Source: Euclidia mi
Lineage: Eukaryota > Arthropoda > Insecta > Lepidoptera > Erebidae
DNA length: 64,000 nt
Reading direction: 5' to 3'
Assembly: GCA_944739405.2 (NCBI GenBank)
Contig: OX123183.2
Coordinates: 95,990,729-96,054,728, forward strand
Shown: positions 1 through 11,400 of the stretch, piece by piece
Layout: each line of letters starts with the position of its first letter
Numbering within the stretch: position 1 is the stretch's first letter
The notes under the pieces: generated by a model
What the model saw: the letters and a program-made list of their open reading frames with translations, nothing else
The model's database searches: none
Told to the model about the DNA's origin: nothing
Made by a program: the position numbers and the translations under genes

Positions 1-335
1 TTCGTGGAATGGCTTGTGCTATTTTTGTTTTGTTTTAGTACGTCTGCGTAGTTAGTAGTACGTTTGTGTTCTGTGTTTTCTGCTAGTTGTTCCCTAGGAG
101 TTGGTGTTGCTGGCTGTACTACTGGTGTAGTGTTTACTTTTGTTGTCAATTTGGTAGTTTTTGTGTCATTATTGCGATTAGGGTACTTTCGTCTAAATAT
201 TTCCATATATACTTCGCATCCTTTGAAATTAGCTGGGTGAGCACCTAGGCATAAGGCGCATTTGGCTGGGGTATTGCGGTCTTGTTTTGGACAATCCGAT
301 GTCATATGAGATGTTATATAGGTATGTACTTTGTA
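1..335 (-). mobile_element. LINE ORF1 (gag-like) fragment, jockey type
   Basis: On the minus strand an open frame runs from about 335 to the window edge. It contains the C2HC knuckle CALCLGAHPANFKGC, preceded by a Cys/His stretch ending TSDCPKQ. A Thr/Lys-rich linker follows, then YADVLKQNK close to base 1. Knuckles of this form followed by YADVL are typical of ORF1 proteins of jockey-group LINEs, which bind element RNA. Upstream the frame meets a stop near 350, so the copy is decayed or frameshifted. It continues past the left edge. The clade is inferred; the motif is seen. Confidence 0.7.
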
Positions 336-1727
336 TCCAATTATATTAATACTTTTATTTCAGAAAATACTGGCCTATCAACTTGTATGACTGAAACATA
401 TTGGTGTTCTGAATACCATAAGTGCCACGCACAGCGGTCCGGTAATATACTGTGCTGCGCGCTCTACACTTCGTCAGTGCAACTACATACTATACGGTAT
501 AGTACCATAATCTTTGTATAATAATGTTTAAGAGGGTCTAGTCTGAGTTTGAGCGAGGTCGAGTTACCGAACAATTTCCAAACATTTTCTAAATAAAACC
601 TCTAGCGGTCTCTATTGACCGCTACTTTACGCTACGGAATAGGGATTACTGTACGGTACCCACCATGTATGGCACTATCCGCTTTTGCAAAATGTACGGA
701 AATTGTTCCAGTCGAGAAACGACTTGCAACCCCGTGGTTTACCAAGTACCTACCTACTACCCCAAATAATTCTTGTTAGAACAAGCCAGTAAGGGCCAAC
801 GTCAAATTTATAAACTGTCCTACCCTTCTTACCATGAGAAGGATAACGACAGTCCACCCGATGCTCCAGTGCGCGTTCGCAGACTTATCATATCGTTACG
901 AGCTGGGGTTCGGTGATAAATTAAATTCCTATGCCACTAAAACTGCACTTTATTTTACACACTTAATTTCCAACACTAATAAAACATTATTTCACACTAC
1001 TAGAAAACAATTCCGACTTCCTTAATCTTCGCACTCTTTCGCTTCTTGATCGCTTTCAGTATTCAACTGTTACCGTGTGAACTCGCTCGTCCGCGCGGTA
1101 TTTATACCGGCCGGATAACAAACTAGTTAATTCTAGACGTTTCTGAAATATTCTCGTAACAGTCGGGACCAGTCGATACAGCAACGCCATCTAGTAGAGA
1201 GTAGATGAAATACCTTTAAACCACCGATACATCCAATATCTTCTAGTTCTCTCATTCACCGATAGATGGCGTTATTTTCAATTATCGCCATTCGTAACAA
1301 TATCACGTCTTCCAGCAACAATGTGGAGGACTTTCAGATATGCAGATTTCTTCTAAATGGTTTCCTTTGCCGATTAGCAAGCGATAAAATTCTAGCAATT
1401 TAACACGCACTTAACTTTGAAGTCAGTGATCCACCCGCGATCGGGTGACCCCACTAACATCCGCCCCGGTTGTCACCCAAGGTAGCTACGCCACTGGTTT
1501 TGAAGTGTCTACGAAGCAGTCTGTTAGTCTCTCCACTAGGTTGTAGCTTCCTCCAAACGAATATTCAATAAAATATTCTGTGTCTGCAATGTTTATCACC
1601 AAAACACTCATTGTTATTATCAGTTGAAGAAGTTAGTTACTCTCCCATATCCAGATTTCACTATTTTATCTTTTTTAGTTTTTTGTAGACCTTGTCACCT
1701 TAACTAATAAATATCATTTATTTGTAG
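336..1727. other. AT-rich stretch without a recognised gene
   Basis: No convincing ORF. Visible points are a TATA-like TATTTATACC beside a CCGGCCGG palindrome at about 1098-1113, a C-rich segment near 1436-1500, and AATAAA at 1567. Together they could be remains of a retroelement 5' region or LTR, perhaps linked to the ORF1 fragment to the left, but no matching repeat copy is in the window. Confidence 0.3.
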
Positions 1728-1839
1728 GTTAATCACAAGCCAAATATTACAAGACCTCAGCTCCAACAAAGATATTTACTGGTGACAAACATACTCAAAA
1801 ATTTGAAGGAACAAGAAAATGAAGCTCTCCAGACATCGG
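1728..1839 (+). CDS. Putative isolated exon, unknown product
   Basis: A 112-nt segment is framed by an acceptor (tttgtag) and a donor (gtaaat). It is open for 37 codons plus one base and reads as a polar, probably helical peptide including RYLLVTNILKNLKEQENEAL. Flanking DNA has stops in this frame. Partner exons are not visible on either side, so this may be one exon of a gene running off the left edge, a gene fragment, or chance. Function not recognised. Confidence 0.3.
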
Positions 1840-2019
1840 GTAAATATATTATATGACGAACATGTTGGGACATATGACAAACATGTTGGGACAATACTAT
1901 GTAACATCTTGCATGCATTTCATCAGATTTCTGTATGCATACTACACATGTTTAAACAAATAAATCAAATAAAAAAATAAATGCAGTATTAAAGAAAAGA
2001 AGAAGTATTACTTATTGGG

Positions 2020-2270
2020 AAAGAATCATCCGGTGACCACGGCTGGAGTAACCCGTGCCGAAACGTCGGGACAAATAATTGGGTGCATTTCACGCTAGTG
2101 ACATATTGGCAAACTAACAATCTGGACAAATGTTATGAAGGATCATTCACGCCCTGAATCCACATAATGTAAATATGTACATAAGTTTTAATATTGTAAG
2201 TAAATAATATTGTAGATGATATATATACTTAATAAACCAGTTATAAAGTTAAAACCGATTTTTATTAGCC
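2020..2270 (+). repeat. Interspersed repeat carrying a CGAAACGTCGG motif
   Basis: The block includes GTGACCACGGCTGG and CCGAAACGTCGGGACAAATA. A related motif (GCGAAACGTCGGAAACAAATA) recurs near 27,720 beside another repeat, so this is probably an interspersed family. Ends are not defined. Confidence 0.35.
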
Positions 2271-2494
2271 TTATACTGCAACTCAAAAACCAATCCTAAC
2301 AATGTACACACAGCTACACGACAAGCTGTACACTTAGACCTTAGTACCATTCTTATATTTTGTAAAGAAGGGCAGCCAAAGAGAGTAAAAAGACCCTACA
2401 ACTCATACCTTTTCTCATTTTCCATATCAACTGCCCCTTCCTAGGCATCGAATGGCGACCTTGCCCCTCCCTAGGCAATCGGCTGGCGACGCCC

Positions 2495-2625
2495 TTGACT
2501 TTGTGTGATCCATTGTTTCGAGTCTGGGTGTACTGTGTCCCTTGGTTGTATGTTTGTAAAGTCCACAGGATTTATTCTCAGTGCGGGAAGAAAAAACCGT
2601 ATCAAATAGGGAAGTATCATAGGTG
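2495..2625 (+). mobile_element. SINE, 5'-truncated (family A)
   Basis: Matches the 3' part of the SINE at 31,598-31,815: TTGTTTCGAGTCTGGGTGT, then TTGTATGTTTGTAAAGTCC, CACAGGATTTA and GTGCGGGA. The tRNA-like head with A and B boxes is missing. Confidence 0.7.
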
Positions 2626-2679
2626 GGCTAGGCTGTGTCGAGATACAGAGGACTGCAAACAGCTGGTTCATAAATAAAA

Positions 2680-3723
2680 GGCTTCTTTATACTTCCGCTT
2701 TTAATATCAGAACATTCATATTATTACACATAATATGCCCGATAGTTCTAAATGACAATCATAGTTTCATAAGTCACTAAAAAGGCATATTTATCACTGG
2801 ATATATTTTGTATCTAAGCGTAAATCTGTTCAAAACACATTTATTTGATACCTATCTTATACTTTACTATAAAAATTCAATTACACTCGATAAAAAGTCA
2901 TTCATAATATACCAATAATGTGATGTTTCCATTTCATTATTGCATGATTTTTAAGGTAATTTAGATGTCAAGTAAATAGGTTTAAAACTTATGATTTTAA
3001 CATAATACATAACAGTTCATTGTGTTCATTTCGCTAATTTTATTGTAATTTGTAACATTACTAACAAAACAAGATAAAATAATTAGACCATTAGTGGCAC
3101 ACACTGAATTTTATAATTAAATCCTTTTTAGATGGATTTGCAAGCTCTTTTCGGAAAGTAGGGAACTTGAAAATCTACCTAACAAACTAAACATTTTGTA
3201 GGATTAGAAACTGAACAAGAAATTCTCATTATGAGAAAGGCTCGATCACAGTTCACCACGCTGGCCAAGTGCGCGTTGGTAGACTTCACAAGCCTTTCGA
3301 GCACATTATGAAGAACTTTCAGACTTGCTGGTTTTCTCACAAAGTTTGCCTTCACCGGTTAGCATAATAACGATTTTATTCGCACATAATAACTTCAAAT
3401 GTGTTTTGTGCGCGCCCGAGAGGCTTTACCTATTACAAGTGTACTACCAGCAGTTATCTTTGTTACAAAAATTGCCATGCACTGACTAGCTATTTCATCT
3501 TGCGTCAACAGATATGTTTGTTATTAACTCAAATTATCCTAAGAGCCATTACACATAGCGAATCGACATACAAGTGCTAGCGTTCCTAGCAAATTCATAG
3601 ATAGCAGCATGTCAATCGCTATTCCATAAATGCATTGATAAACTTAACAGTTAGGTATGTTGGGCAGTATAGTGTATACCAGTAAAGAGATGGCTACATC
3701 CTCAATATTTATCAAGATCCATA
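2680..3723. other. AT-rich intergenic DNA
   Basis: About 1 kb downstream of Sfmbt. I see no coding potential, no terminal repeats and no similarity to other parts of the window. Confidence 0.5.
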
Positions 3724-4103
3724 TTGGCTAATGGCCTGAATAGGTACATTATTGTGCTATATAGATGCACTGAATTACAAACTGATAAATATTGATCGTA
3801 TAGCATTATCCATTGTTGCCTGTTTGCATTTGTAAACAAAAATAAAAGTGATTTCATTAAAGTACCCGAACCTCTCTGTTAAGGTCATAAAAGTTTTTAA
3901 TTACTGAACTGAATTGGCTAATGGCCTGAATAAGTACATTATTATGCTATATAGGTGCACTGAATTACAAACTGATAAATATTGATCGTATAGCATTATC
4001 CATTATTGCCTGTTTGCGTTTGTAAACAAAAATAAAAGTGATTTCATTAAAGTACCCGAACCTCTCTATTAAGGTCATAAAAGTTTTTAATTACTGAACA
4101 GAA
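3724..4103. repeat. Tandem duplication, two 190-bp units
   Basis: Units 3724-3913 and 3914-4103 both begin TTGGCTAATGGCCTGAATA and end near TTTTTAATTACTGAAC. They differ at fewer than ten positions by eye, mostly transitions. No ORF and no terminal repeats; it looks like a local segmental duplication. Confidence 0.9.
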
Positions 4104-4210
4104 ATAGGAACATTCAACATTTTGTGGGAAAAAAGAAATATCACAAAATTTCAAGGTTCAACAATTTTCTCACATAACTAAAATTCGATTGCATAATGAC
4201 AATGTCATAA

Positions 4211-4251
4211 TAATAATATGGTAACACATGTCATGTGTTACCATATTATTA
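4211..4251. repeat. Perfect palindrome, 20-bp arms, 1-nt loop
   Basis: Left arm 4211-4230 (TAATAATATGGTAACACATG) is the exact reverse complement of 4232-4251, around a single T. Such a short loop suggests an inverted duplication rather than transposon ends. Confidence 0.9.
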
Positions 4252-5070
4252 CTGCTGCAATGAAGTATCGAAATAAGTTTTTACAGAACATAGTTCTTTT
4301 ACATGAATGTGTAGTATGTATGTATATTCTGAAAACTATGCAATTTGCATCACTAGCTATAAAAATCAAAACGGCTGCCCCTGCAATAATACTAAAGCAC
4401 AGCTTAGTCTAAAACAGTGACTACATTGGTTCAGTGAAATCACAAAGCCACACGTTAAACGATAACTAATAAATATAAAACATAATAATGGCAATATTAA
4501 AGACCATGTTGTCTTACACAGTAATTGATCTCAAACAACCGCCAAAACATTCATATTTATAAAAGAACGTTTAATTAGGATTAGGTAGCGATACCAAAAT
4601 ATAGGCGGGAGTAAAAATTGATACTATTTTATTTAAATTATTACATTATATGATAAATAAGCTGCTTCGCCGCACGTTAAGTGCGTTCACAATATGAATG
4701 TTCTTCATTGATTCAAAGGCCACAGTTTTACGAAGAATTTTCTTTCACACGCACGCACCGGTATTACACCGAATTGTTTTACCAAACCTGCCATAACAGA
4801 CCTCTGGTGTGGAATAAAACCCTGAACTAGAACTGAAGCCCACCCTTATCAGAAAAGTAATACGAACATGTGAGTAAAACTTTTCTCAACAGCGAAGAAG
4901 TAATGTATTTATCAGGCCAGTCACCGACTTGCGACTTAGGCTGTTCAATTACGGCTGAAAATAAATACCGACCACAAAAAAAGCCAAGGTCATTGATATA
5001 TCCATTTCAATTATTATCAGCTTTACAAAACAACCATTGAGCTTGTTGTCAACTGGAAATAAAACATGAG
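4252..5070. other. Sequence downstream of the Sfmbt stop codon
   Basis: This would hold the Sfmbt 3' UTR (minus strand) and flank. Possible minus-strand AATAAA signals (TTTATT on the plus strand) occur near 4628 and 5058, but no polyadenylation site can be fixed. No ORF of note. Confidence 0.35.
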
Positions 5071-5460
5071 CTATTTAAAAGTAAGCATTCTACATTGCGG
5101 TTGTTTAATTTTACATTTTAACTGTTGTATTAGATCGAAAATTTTCAACGATGGTCCTACCTTCATTTCTAACAATTCGATTATTTCATCTTTAGATAGT
5201 TGTAGCATCATGGGGCCTGTGATATTTGCGAAATTCACACAGTACGGTTGGCAGTCGTTGACTGTTAGGAATTTGGCTACGTCTGCTGTTGTCCAGTTCT
5301 CTGGGTCAACTGAGTTGAGGACATCTAAGGGCACTGAAGTATTGACTAGTCTGGGTATCACTTTGTTTGGGTCAACTTCCTCTTCTGGTAAATCTGGGGA
5401 AAGTTGCGCGACGCTCTGACTTGAATCGTTGCACAATATGTCCGCTGGTGTAGGTAAACT
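5071..5460 (-). CDS. Sfmbt: Sfmbt coding exon 10 (SAM domain, stop)
   Basis: After an acidic lead-in it encodes a SAM domain: NWTTADVAKFLTVNDCQPYC, then LQLSKDEIIELLEMKVGPSL and KIFDLIQQLK, followed by a short tail and TAG at 5071. SAM domains in this family mediate protein-protein contacts among Polycomb factors. Confidence 0.92.
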   Translation of the reverse strand, partial: SLPTPADILCNDSSQSVAQLSPDLPEEEVDPNKVIPRLVNTSVPLDVLNSVDPENWTTADVAKFLTVNDCQPYCVNFANITGPMMLQLSKDEIIELLEMKVGPSLKIFDLIQQLKCKIKQPQCRMLTFK

Positions 5461-8400
5461 CTGAAATATTTGCGTAAAATAAGTTAATGAGACATCGACG
5501 ACGTAAGTCTTTATCTATTTATTAAGGGAGCTGAATTTTGAATGACCAACCATACTGAATGGCTCGTTCAAAGGGAAATCAGTGCAGGACTTGTTGAAAG
5601 TTAATTACTGCACCGACACATCGAATCGAGATAAGATCATAAGATGCTAAGTAGTTAATCTGACATATATAAAGGCAAGTGTTTGTTAGCGGTTTCAAAA
5701 TAACTGTTTTTAAATTGAATTATTAATTAAAGTGAGTTCCGGTTCCGGTTGTCAACTGAGTAACATCGCGTTCGCTGGCTCCCGACAAATTGTGTAATTT
5801 TCGTGTTCAAAAGTGCTTTATCGTGGTGAAAAGTGTTTTGTGCTACAAATGGACATATAGTGCGATCAAATAACATTCAGTTTTCGTATTTGAGTGGCAA
5901 ATTAATCCAAAAATTGCGATACAAATAGTGATTCTTGACATACATTTTTTAAACATACCTACATTTGGAAAATAAAAATCGAGTTAAATTGAATGAATGA
6001 TAAAAATAGTGTTGTGCCAAGCTGTCATTACGAAAGCAAATTAGTTTGTCAATGTTGCCATAAACAAAATTTAAACTGAACTATTACAAAAATAAGAACG
6101 TAAACAAAATCGAATTCGTAAAAATTTACACCATCCTTAAAAATCGAGGTCTACGATTTACACCGATTCTGTACCGCAATGGACAATACCACAAAAATGT
6201 TACTAGAAAAAATGAGCGAAATGCAAAGAGATTTTCATAAACACACTAAAACATTAAACGAAAGTTTTGCTAACCTATCAGCGTCTATAGACGAAAAACT
6301 GAAGCCATTGGTGGAGGAAAATATCAAACTGAAGGATCAGGTCACAGCGCTAAATAAAAAAGTGTACAACCTCGAACGCGAAGTTAGAAAAAACAACGTC
6401 ATTATTCATGGGATAGAGGAGAAGGAAAAACATGGCAAGGAACTTGTAGATTCAGTTGTTACATTTCTCAACAAGGTAAATAAGGAAACAGGACTTGAGA
6501 GCTGGGACAAATGGGAAATAAGCAGTGCCCGGAGACTGGGAAAGTATGACACTAAGAAAACGAGACCCATTCTAATCTCACTCACCCTGGCTTGGCGTAA
6601 ACAAGAACTTCTTCGTATCAACAAGAACCTGCCTGAAAATATCTACATCACAGAAGACTACCCTAAGGAAGTTATTAATATTAGGAAAGAGTTGAAAGCT
6701 AAACAACAAGAAGCAATAAAGAAGGGAAAGATTGCCTTTATTAAATATGATAAGCTGGTGGTGAAAGACAAAACCTCTTCAACCAAAGAATCTGAGAAGA
6801 GGAAAAGGATACCAACAGACTCCCCTAACCAGTACAATAGTGACGAGAAAACTGAGGGAAAAGCCCGTTCAAAAATAAATAAAACAAACCCATTGGGACT
6901 CATGAGTTACGCAAATGCTAACTCAAGCCCAGGAACAAGCAAACAATGACTAACAACTCAAATTAGAATCCGGAATACAACAACCAACCAGATAAATTAC
7001 AAAAATAATCACAACCAATCCACTTTCCCAAGTCGGACAACAACTATTAATTAAAAAAATAACCCAAATCAGAACTTAGAAACAGTGACTTGGACATGTC
7101 CCAATCCGGCTGGTCCCCGTGGGACATTAGACCACCACCCTCCAAAGCAAGAAACACCTGAAAAGGTATACATATTAACCTACAATGTAAGAACTCTGTC
7201 CACATATGAACGATTATTGGAATTGAGTGAAGCCATACAGGATATAAAATTTGACGTAATTGGTCTATCTGAAACAAGGCGTCAAGGCACAAATATAGAA
7301 GAATATGACAACTGTATACTATGCTACACAGGACTGATACCTGGAAAGTATGGAGTTGGATGTTTAATACATAAAAAACATAAGAAGAACATAGAAAGTT
7401 TTACAGGCTTTACTGATAGAGTTGCCCTATTAAATTTAAACATACAAGGAAATAAACTATCACTCATACAAGTGTATGCTCCCACTGAAGCGGCTAAAGA
7501 AGAAGAAATAGATATTTTCTACTCAAATGTTAGCAAAGCTCTCAAACAAGCACATAAAACCTTTATATTAATGGGCGATCTAAACGCAAAAATAGGGCAA
7601 CCAAAACAAGAAGAGTACTTAATAATGAAACCCAATGGTTATGGCGAAAGAAACCGCAGAGGACAAAGATTAATCGACTTCGCTCTTGAACACAAAATTT
7701 CCATCCTCAACACTTTTTTCAAAAAGAAGCGAAGTAAAACATGGACTTGGCGTTCACCAAATGGAGAATATAAAAACGAAATTGATTTTATTATGTCCAA
7801 CCAACCATATATGGTACAGAATGTGGAAGTACTAAATACCAACTTCTCTACAGACCATAGACCAGTTAGAGCAACAATAATATTAACATGTCTTAAGAAA
7901 AGTAGGTCTAGTTTCAACAAAAATCAAAACTCTTTGCTGAAGAACGAACAAGAAATAACAAAATACAAGGAGTCTATTGCAACCAAACTGTTAGATTTAC
8001 CTGACTGCACCGCCACTTCTGTACAAGCATATCATGATAGCATCATAAACATTATTTCTCAAAGCCTTCAGAGTGCCTGCCTATCTAGTAGAGAAACCAA
8101 AAGCAAAAATATCCTATCTGAACGCACAATAAGGCTAATGAAAAGAAGACAAGAACTACAAAAAACCAGGAATAAAACCCGCTCCATGAGGAATGAACTT
8201 TCAGCACTGTACAAGATAGTAGCCAAACTCATTAAAAACGACTATACAACATACAGACACAACACTATACAGAAACATATGGCACAAGCAGGCAGTTCAA
8301 AAAAGCCTTATAAGGAACTACAAATGAATAATACATGGATTGATGGACTTAATCAAGCAAACTTAATACTGAATAATCGCAAAGATATCATAGATATTGC

Positions 8401-11400
8401 AACAGAATTTTATAAAAATCTTTATGCCTCTAAAGAACAGATGAGCACAGTTCAAAGCAACTTCAACATTATAGACAACGAAAACGAAGAATGTACAGAG
8501 CCATTTGAAGCACAGGAAATTATAAAGCAATTAAAAAACTCAAAACAGATAGAAGTCCAGGATCAGACAACATCACCTATGAAGCAATCAAAGCAGCCCA
8601 CACTCTACTAGCTCAACCCTTGACTGCTCTGTTCAACCGCATACTGGAAACTACTGAAACTCCTACTCAGTGGTCAGAGTCAAACATCATACTAATATAT
8701 AAAAAAGGAGATTCACATGATATTAGTAACTACAGGCCAATAAGCTTGCTGCCATGCTTGTACAAACTATTCTCATCACTTATAAATCAGAGAATCAGTA
8801 GTACTTTAGAAGCTGGGCAACCCATAGAACAAGCCGGATTCAGAAAAAGGTTTTCAACAATAGACCATATTCACACCTTGGAACTATTGATGGAAAAATA
8901 TCAGGAAAAGCAGAGAGCTTTGTATGTTGCCTACATAGACTACAAAAAAGCCTTTGATACCGTGTCACACTCAAGCATTTGGCAAACATTGAAAGACCAG
9001 GGAGTTCAAAATATGTACATAAAGGTTATTAAAAGCATATACAGCAACAATACAGGCAGAATAAAACTAGACAAAGTTGGCCCAAATTTTCCCATTCAAA
9101 GGGGAGTGAGACAAGGCGATCCGCTATCTCCAAAATTATTCATAGCCATCCTAGAATCAATAATGAGGAAATTGGACTGGAAACAGCATGGCTTAAACAT
9201 TGATGGAAAATTCCTTAGCCACCTCCGATTCGCTGATGACCTGGTGCTCCTATCAGAAACAGGCACACAATTACAACTTATGATTCATTCACTAAACAAA
9301 GCTAGTAAACAAGTTGGCCTAGAAATTAACTTGACCAAAACAATGGTAATGACAAACAGCACAGAAATAAGAATATTAGTGGATAATGAAGTACTTACAT
9401 ATACAGACAAATATATCTACCTTGGGAAGCAAATTGGCTTTGACAGAAAAAACAATATCATGGAAATAGAACGAAGGGCACAGAATACTTGGAACAAATA
9501 TTGGAGTATGAAAGAAATAGTTAAAAGTAAGATGCCAGTACCAATAAAAACTAAATTGATGAATACATGCCTTTTGCCGTGCCTAACCTATGCTTGTCAA
9601 ACCTGGAAGTTCTCTAACGAAGTCAAGAACAAAATTATTACCTGTCAAAGAGGCTTAGAACGTAGTATGCTAAACATCAACAAAAGGCAAAAAATGAGAC
9701 ATACAAAAATAAGGAACATATCCAAAGCCACAGATGCCTTAAAACATGCGAAAAAACTAAAGTGGAAATGGGCTGGCCATGTAGCAAGACTAAAGGATGG
9801 CAGGTGGACAAGAACAGTTTCCTTGTGGAATGGTCCATTAGGAAAGAGATACAGAGGTAGACCTCATGCAAGATGGCAGGACGACATCACCAGGATTGCA
9901 GGCTTGAGGTGGACAGAAGTAGCTCTTGATAGAGTTGAATGGGCTGCTATGGAGGAGGCCTTCACCCGTGAAGGGGTTCTTGCGACTCAACAATAATGTT
10001 TTCAAACTTTGATAGAATGCCTAACACGCAAGAAATAAAAGGCTTTATTTATTATTATTATTAATTAAAGTGAGGTACACAATATCAAGTCATAAAAAAC
10101 ACTTTTTATATTTTGGTCTGCCTTTCTGTTTGTCCGGGAAAGTCTCGGCAAGATAAAGGACTTTGTAGGGCTACATACAAGCGATGGGTGGCACTGTTGT
10201 CAAGATACCAAAAATAACTGGAGTGAAATGGAGAATAGTTAAAACATAATGTATGGTATATTCACCTAAAATTTTTTTGACAAACTATACAAATGAAACT
10301 GTCAGCTGTTCACCTAATCATTAGCAGCGACCGTCCAAAACCAGGCTGCTACTACTGCTGCAAAACACAAGCAAACTTACCGGAATATCTTCACTAATAT
10401 CAGCGAGTCTTTCATCGCTGGGTTCAGTAGTGCTGTCTTTGGTCTCAGGGTCGATCTGATCGATTTCCATCTTGACCGGGTTCGGTTCTATGTCGGGCTC
10501 CGGTTCGGCCTTAGGTTCCGTGTCCGCCGACATTTCAGACACACTTGTCGGAGGTGACAGACTCTTGGTATCACTCTTCGTGTCACACATGTCTGAGTTT
10601 TGGGAGCTTTCCTCCGTTGTGTTTGGAGGTTGTGATGCTACTTTGATTCCTGTGAAAACAACATATTGATACGATCAGTATACGGTTGGCGTAGTGGTAG
10701 CTACCGTCTTGCCGTTTGACACTGCGCCGAGTGTTGTGGGTTCGATTCTCATACGAGACAACACTTTGTGTGGTTCATGAAATTCATAAGTATACGTGTG
10801 TAAAGTCCCACGCGATACAGGACTTATTCCAAGTGCGGGAGATGTCCTTAAAAAAGAAAGAACAAAAATGTACATACATACATACATAGACTCACGCCTG
10901 TTTCCCGGAGAGGTAGGCAGAGACTACGGCACGCCATTTGCAACGATCCTGACATATCTCTCTTGCTTCATTCACTCCCATCAAATTTCTCATGCATGCT
11001 CTTCGGTTAAGGGTACTTCTAACCTGTCCTTTTTTAGGATGTCTCCAATGAGAACGTCCGTCTAGGTCTTCCCCTTCCTCCTGTCCCATTCACACTTAAC
11101 ATATATAACTTCTTGGTCAGTCTTTCGTCATCCATCTTAGCATATGTTTCTCAATAGTTGTCACTGCATCTTCTTTTACCCCACAACACTCTCTTATCAC
11201 ACAATTATTTACTCTGTCGGTCAAAGACACTCCACACGTACTTCTCAGTGATCTCATTTCTACGGCATTTATTCTACTTTCATGTCTATTCTGCCATACG
11301 AGCAATTTATCCTCACACAAGCTCTAGAATCTTCATAAAGGGATTTCAGAGCTCGTATGAGGCTGCTGTTCACCCCATACATCGACAGTACCGACCACAT

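Larger units (their letters stand above)
5737..10056 (+). mobile_element. Near full-length LINE (ORF1 + EN/RT ORF2) in Sfmbt intron 9
   Basis: A 4.3-kb non-LTR retrotransposon bounded by a target-site duplication. It has a 440-bp 5' UTR beginning TTCCGGTTCCGG, ORF1 (6179-6949), ORF2 (7085-9996, split by one frameshift) and a 3' end with AATAAA and an ATT tail. The endonuclease and the C-terminal WAGHVAR and GRPHARWQDDI blocks resemble RTE/Proto2-type elements, while the coiled-coil ORF1 is L1-like, so the clade is left open. It lies opposite to Sfmbt and is removed with the intron. Confidence 0.93.

Noticed and set aside
1098..1113. TATA-box promoter of a host gene
   Set aside because: A TATA-like match exists, but no start codon or ORF follows on either strand that I can support.
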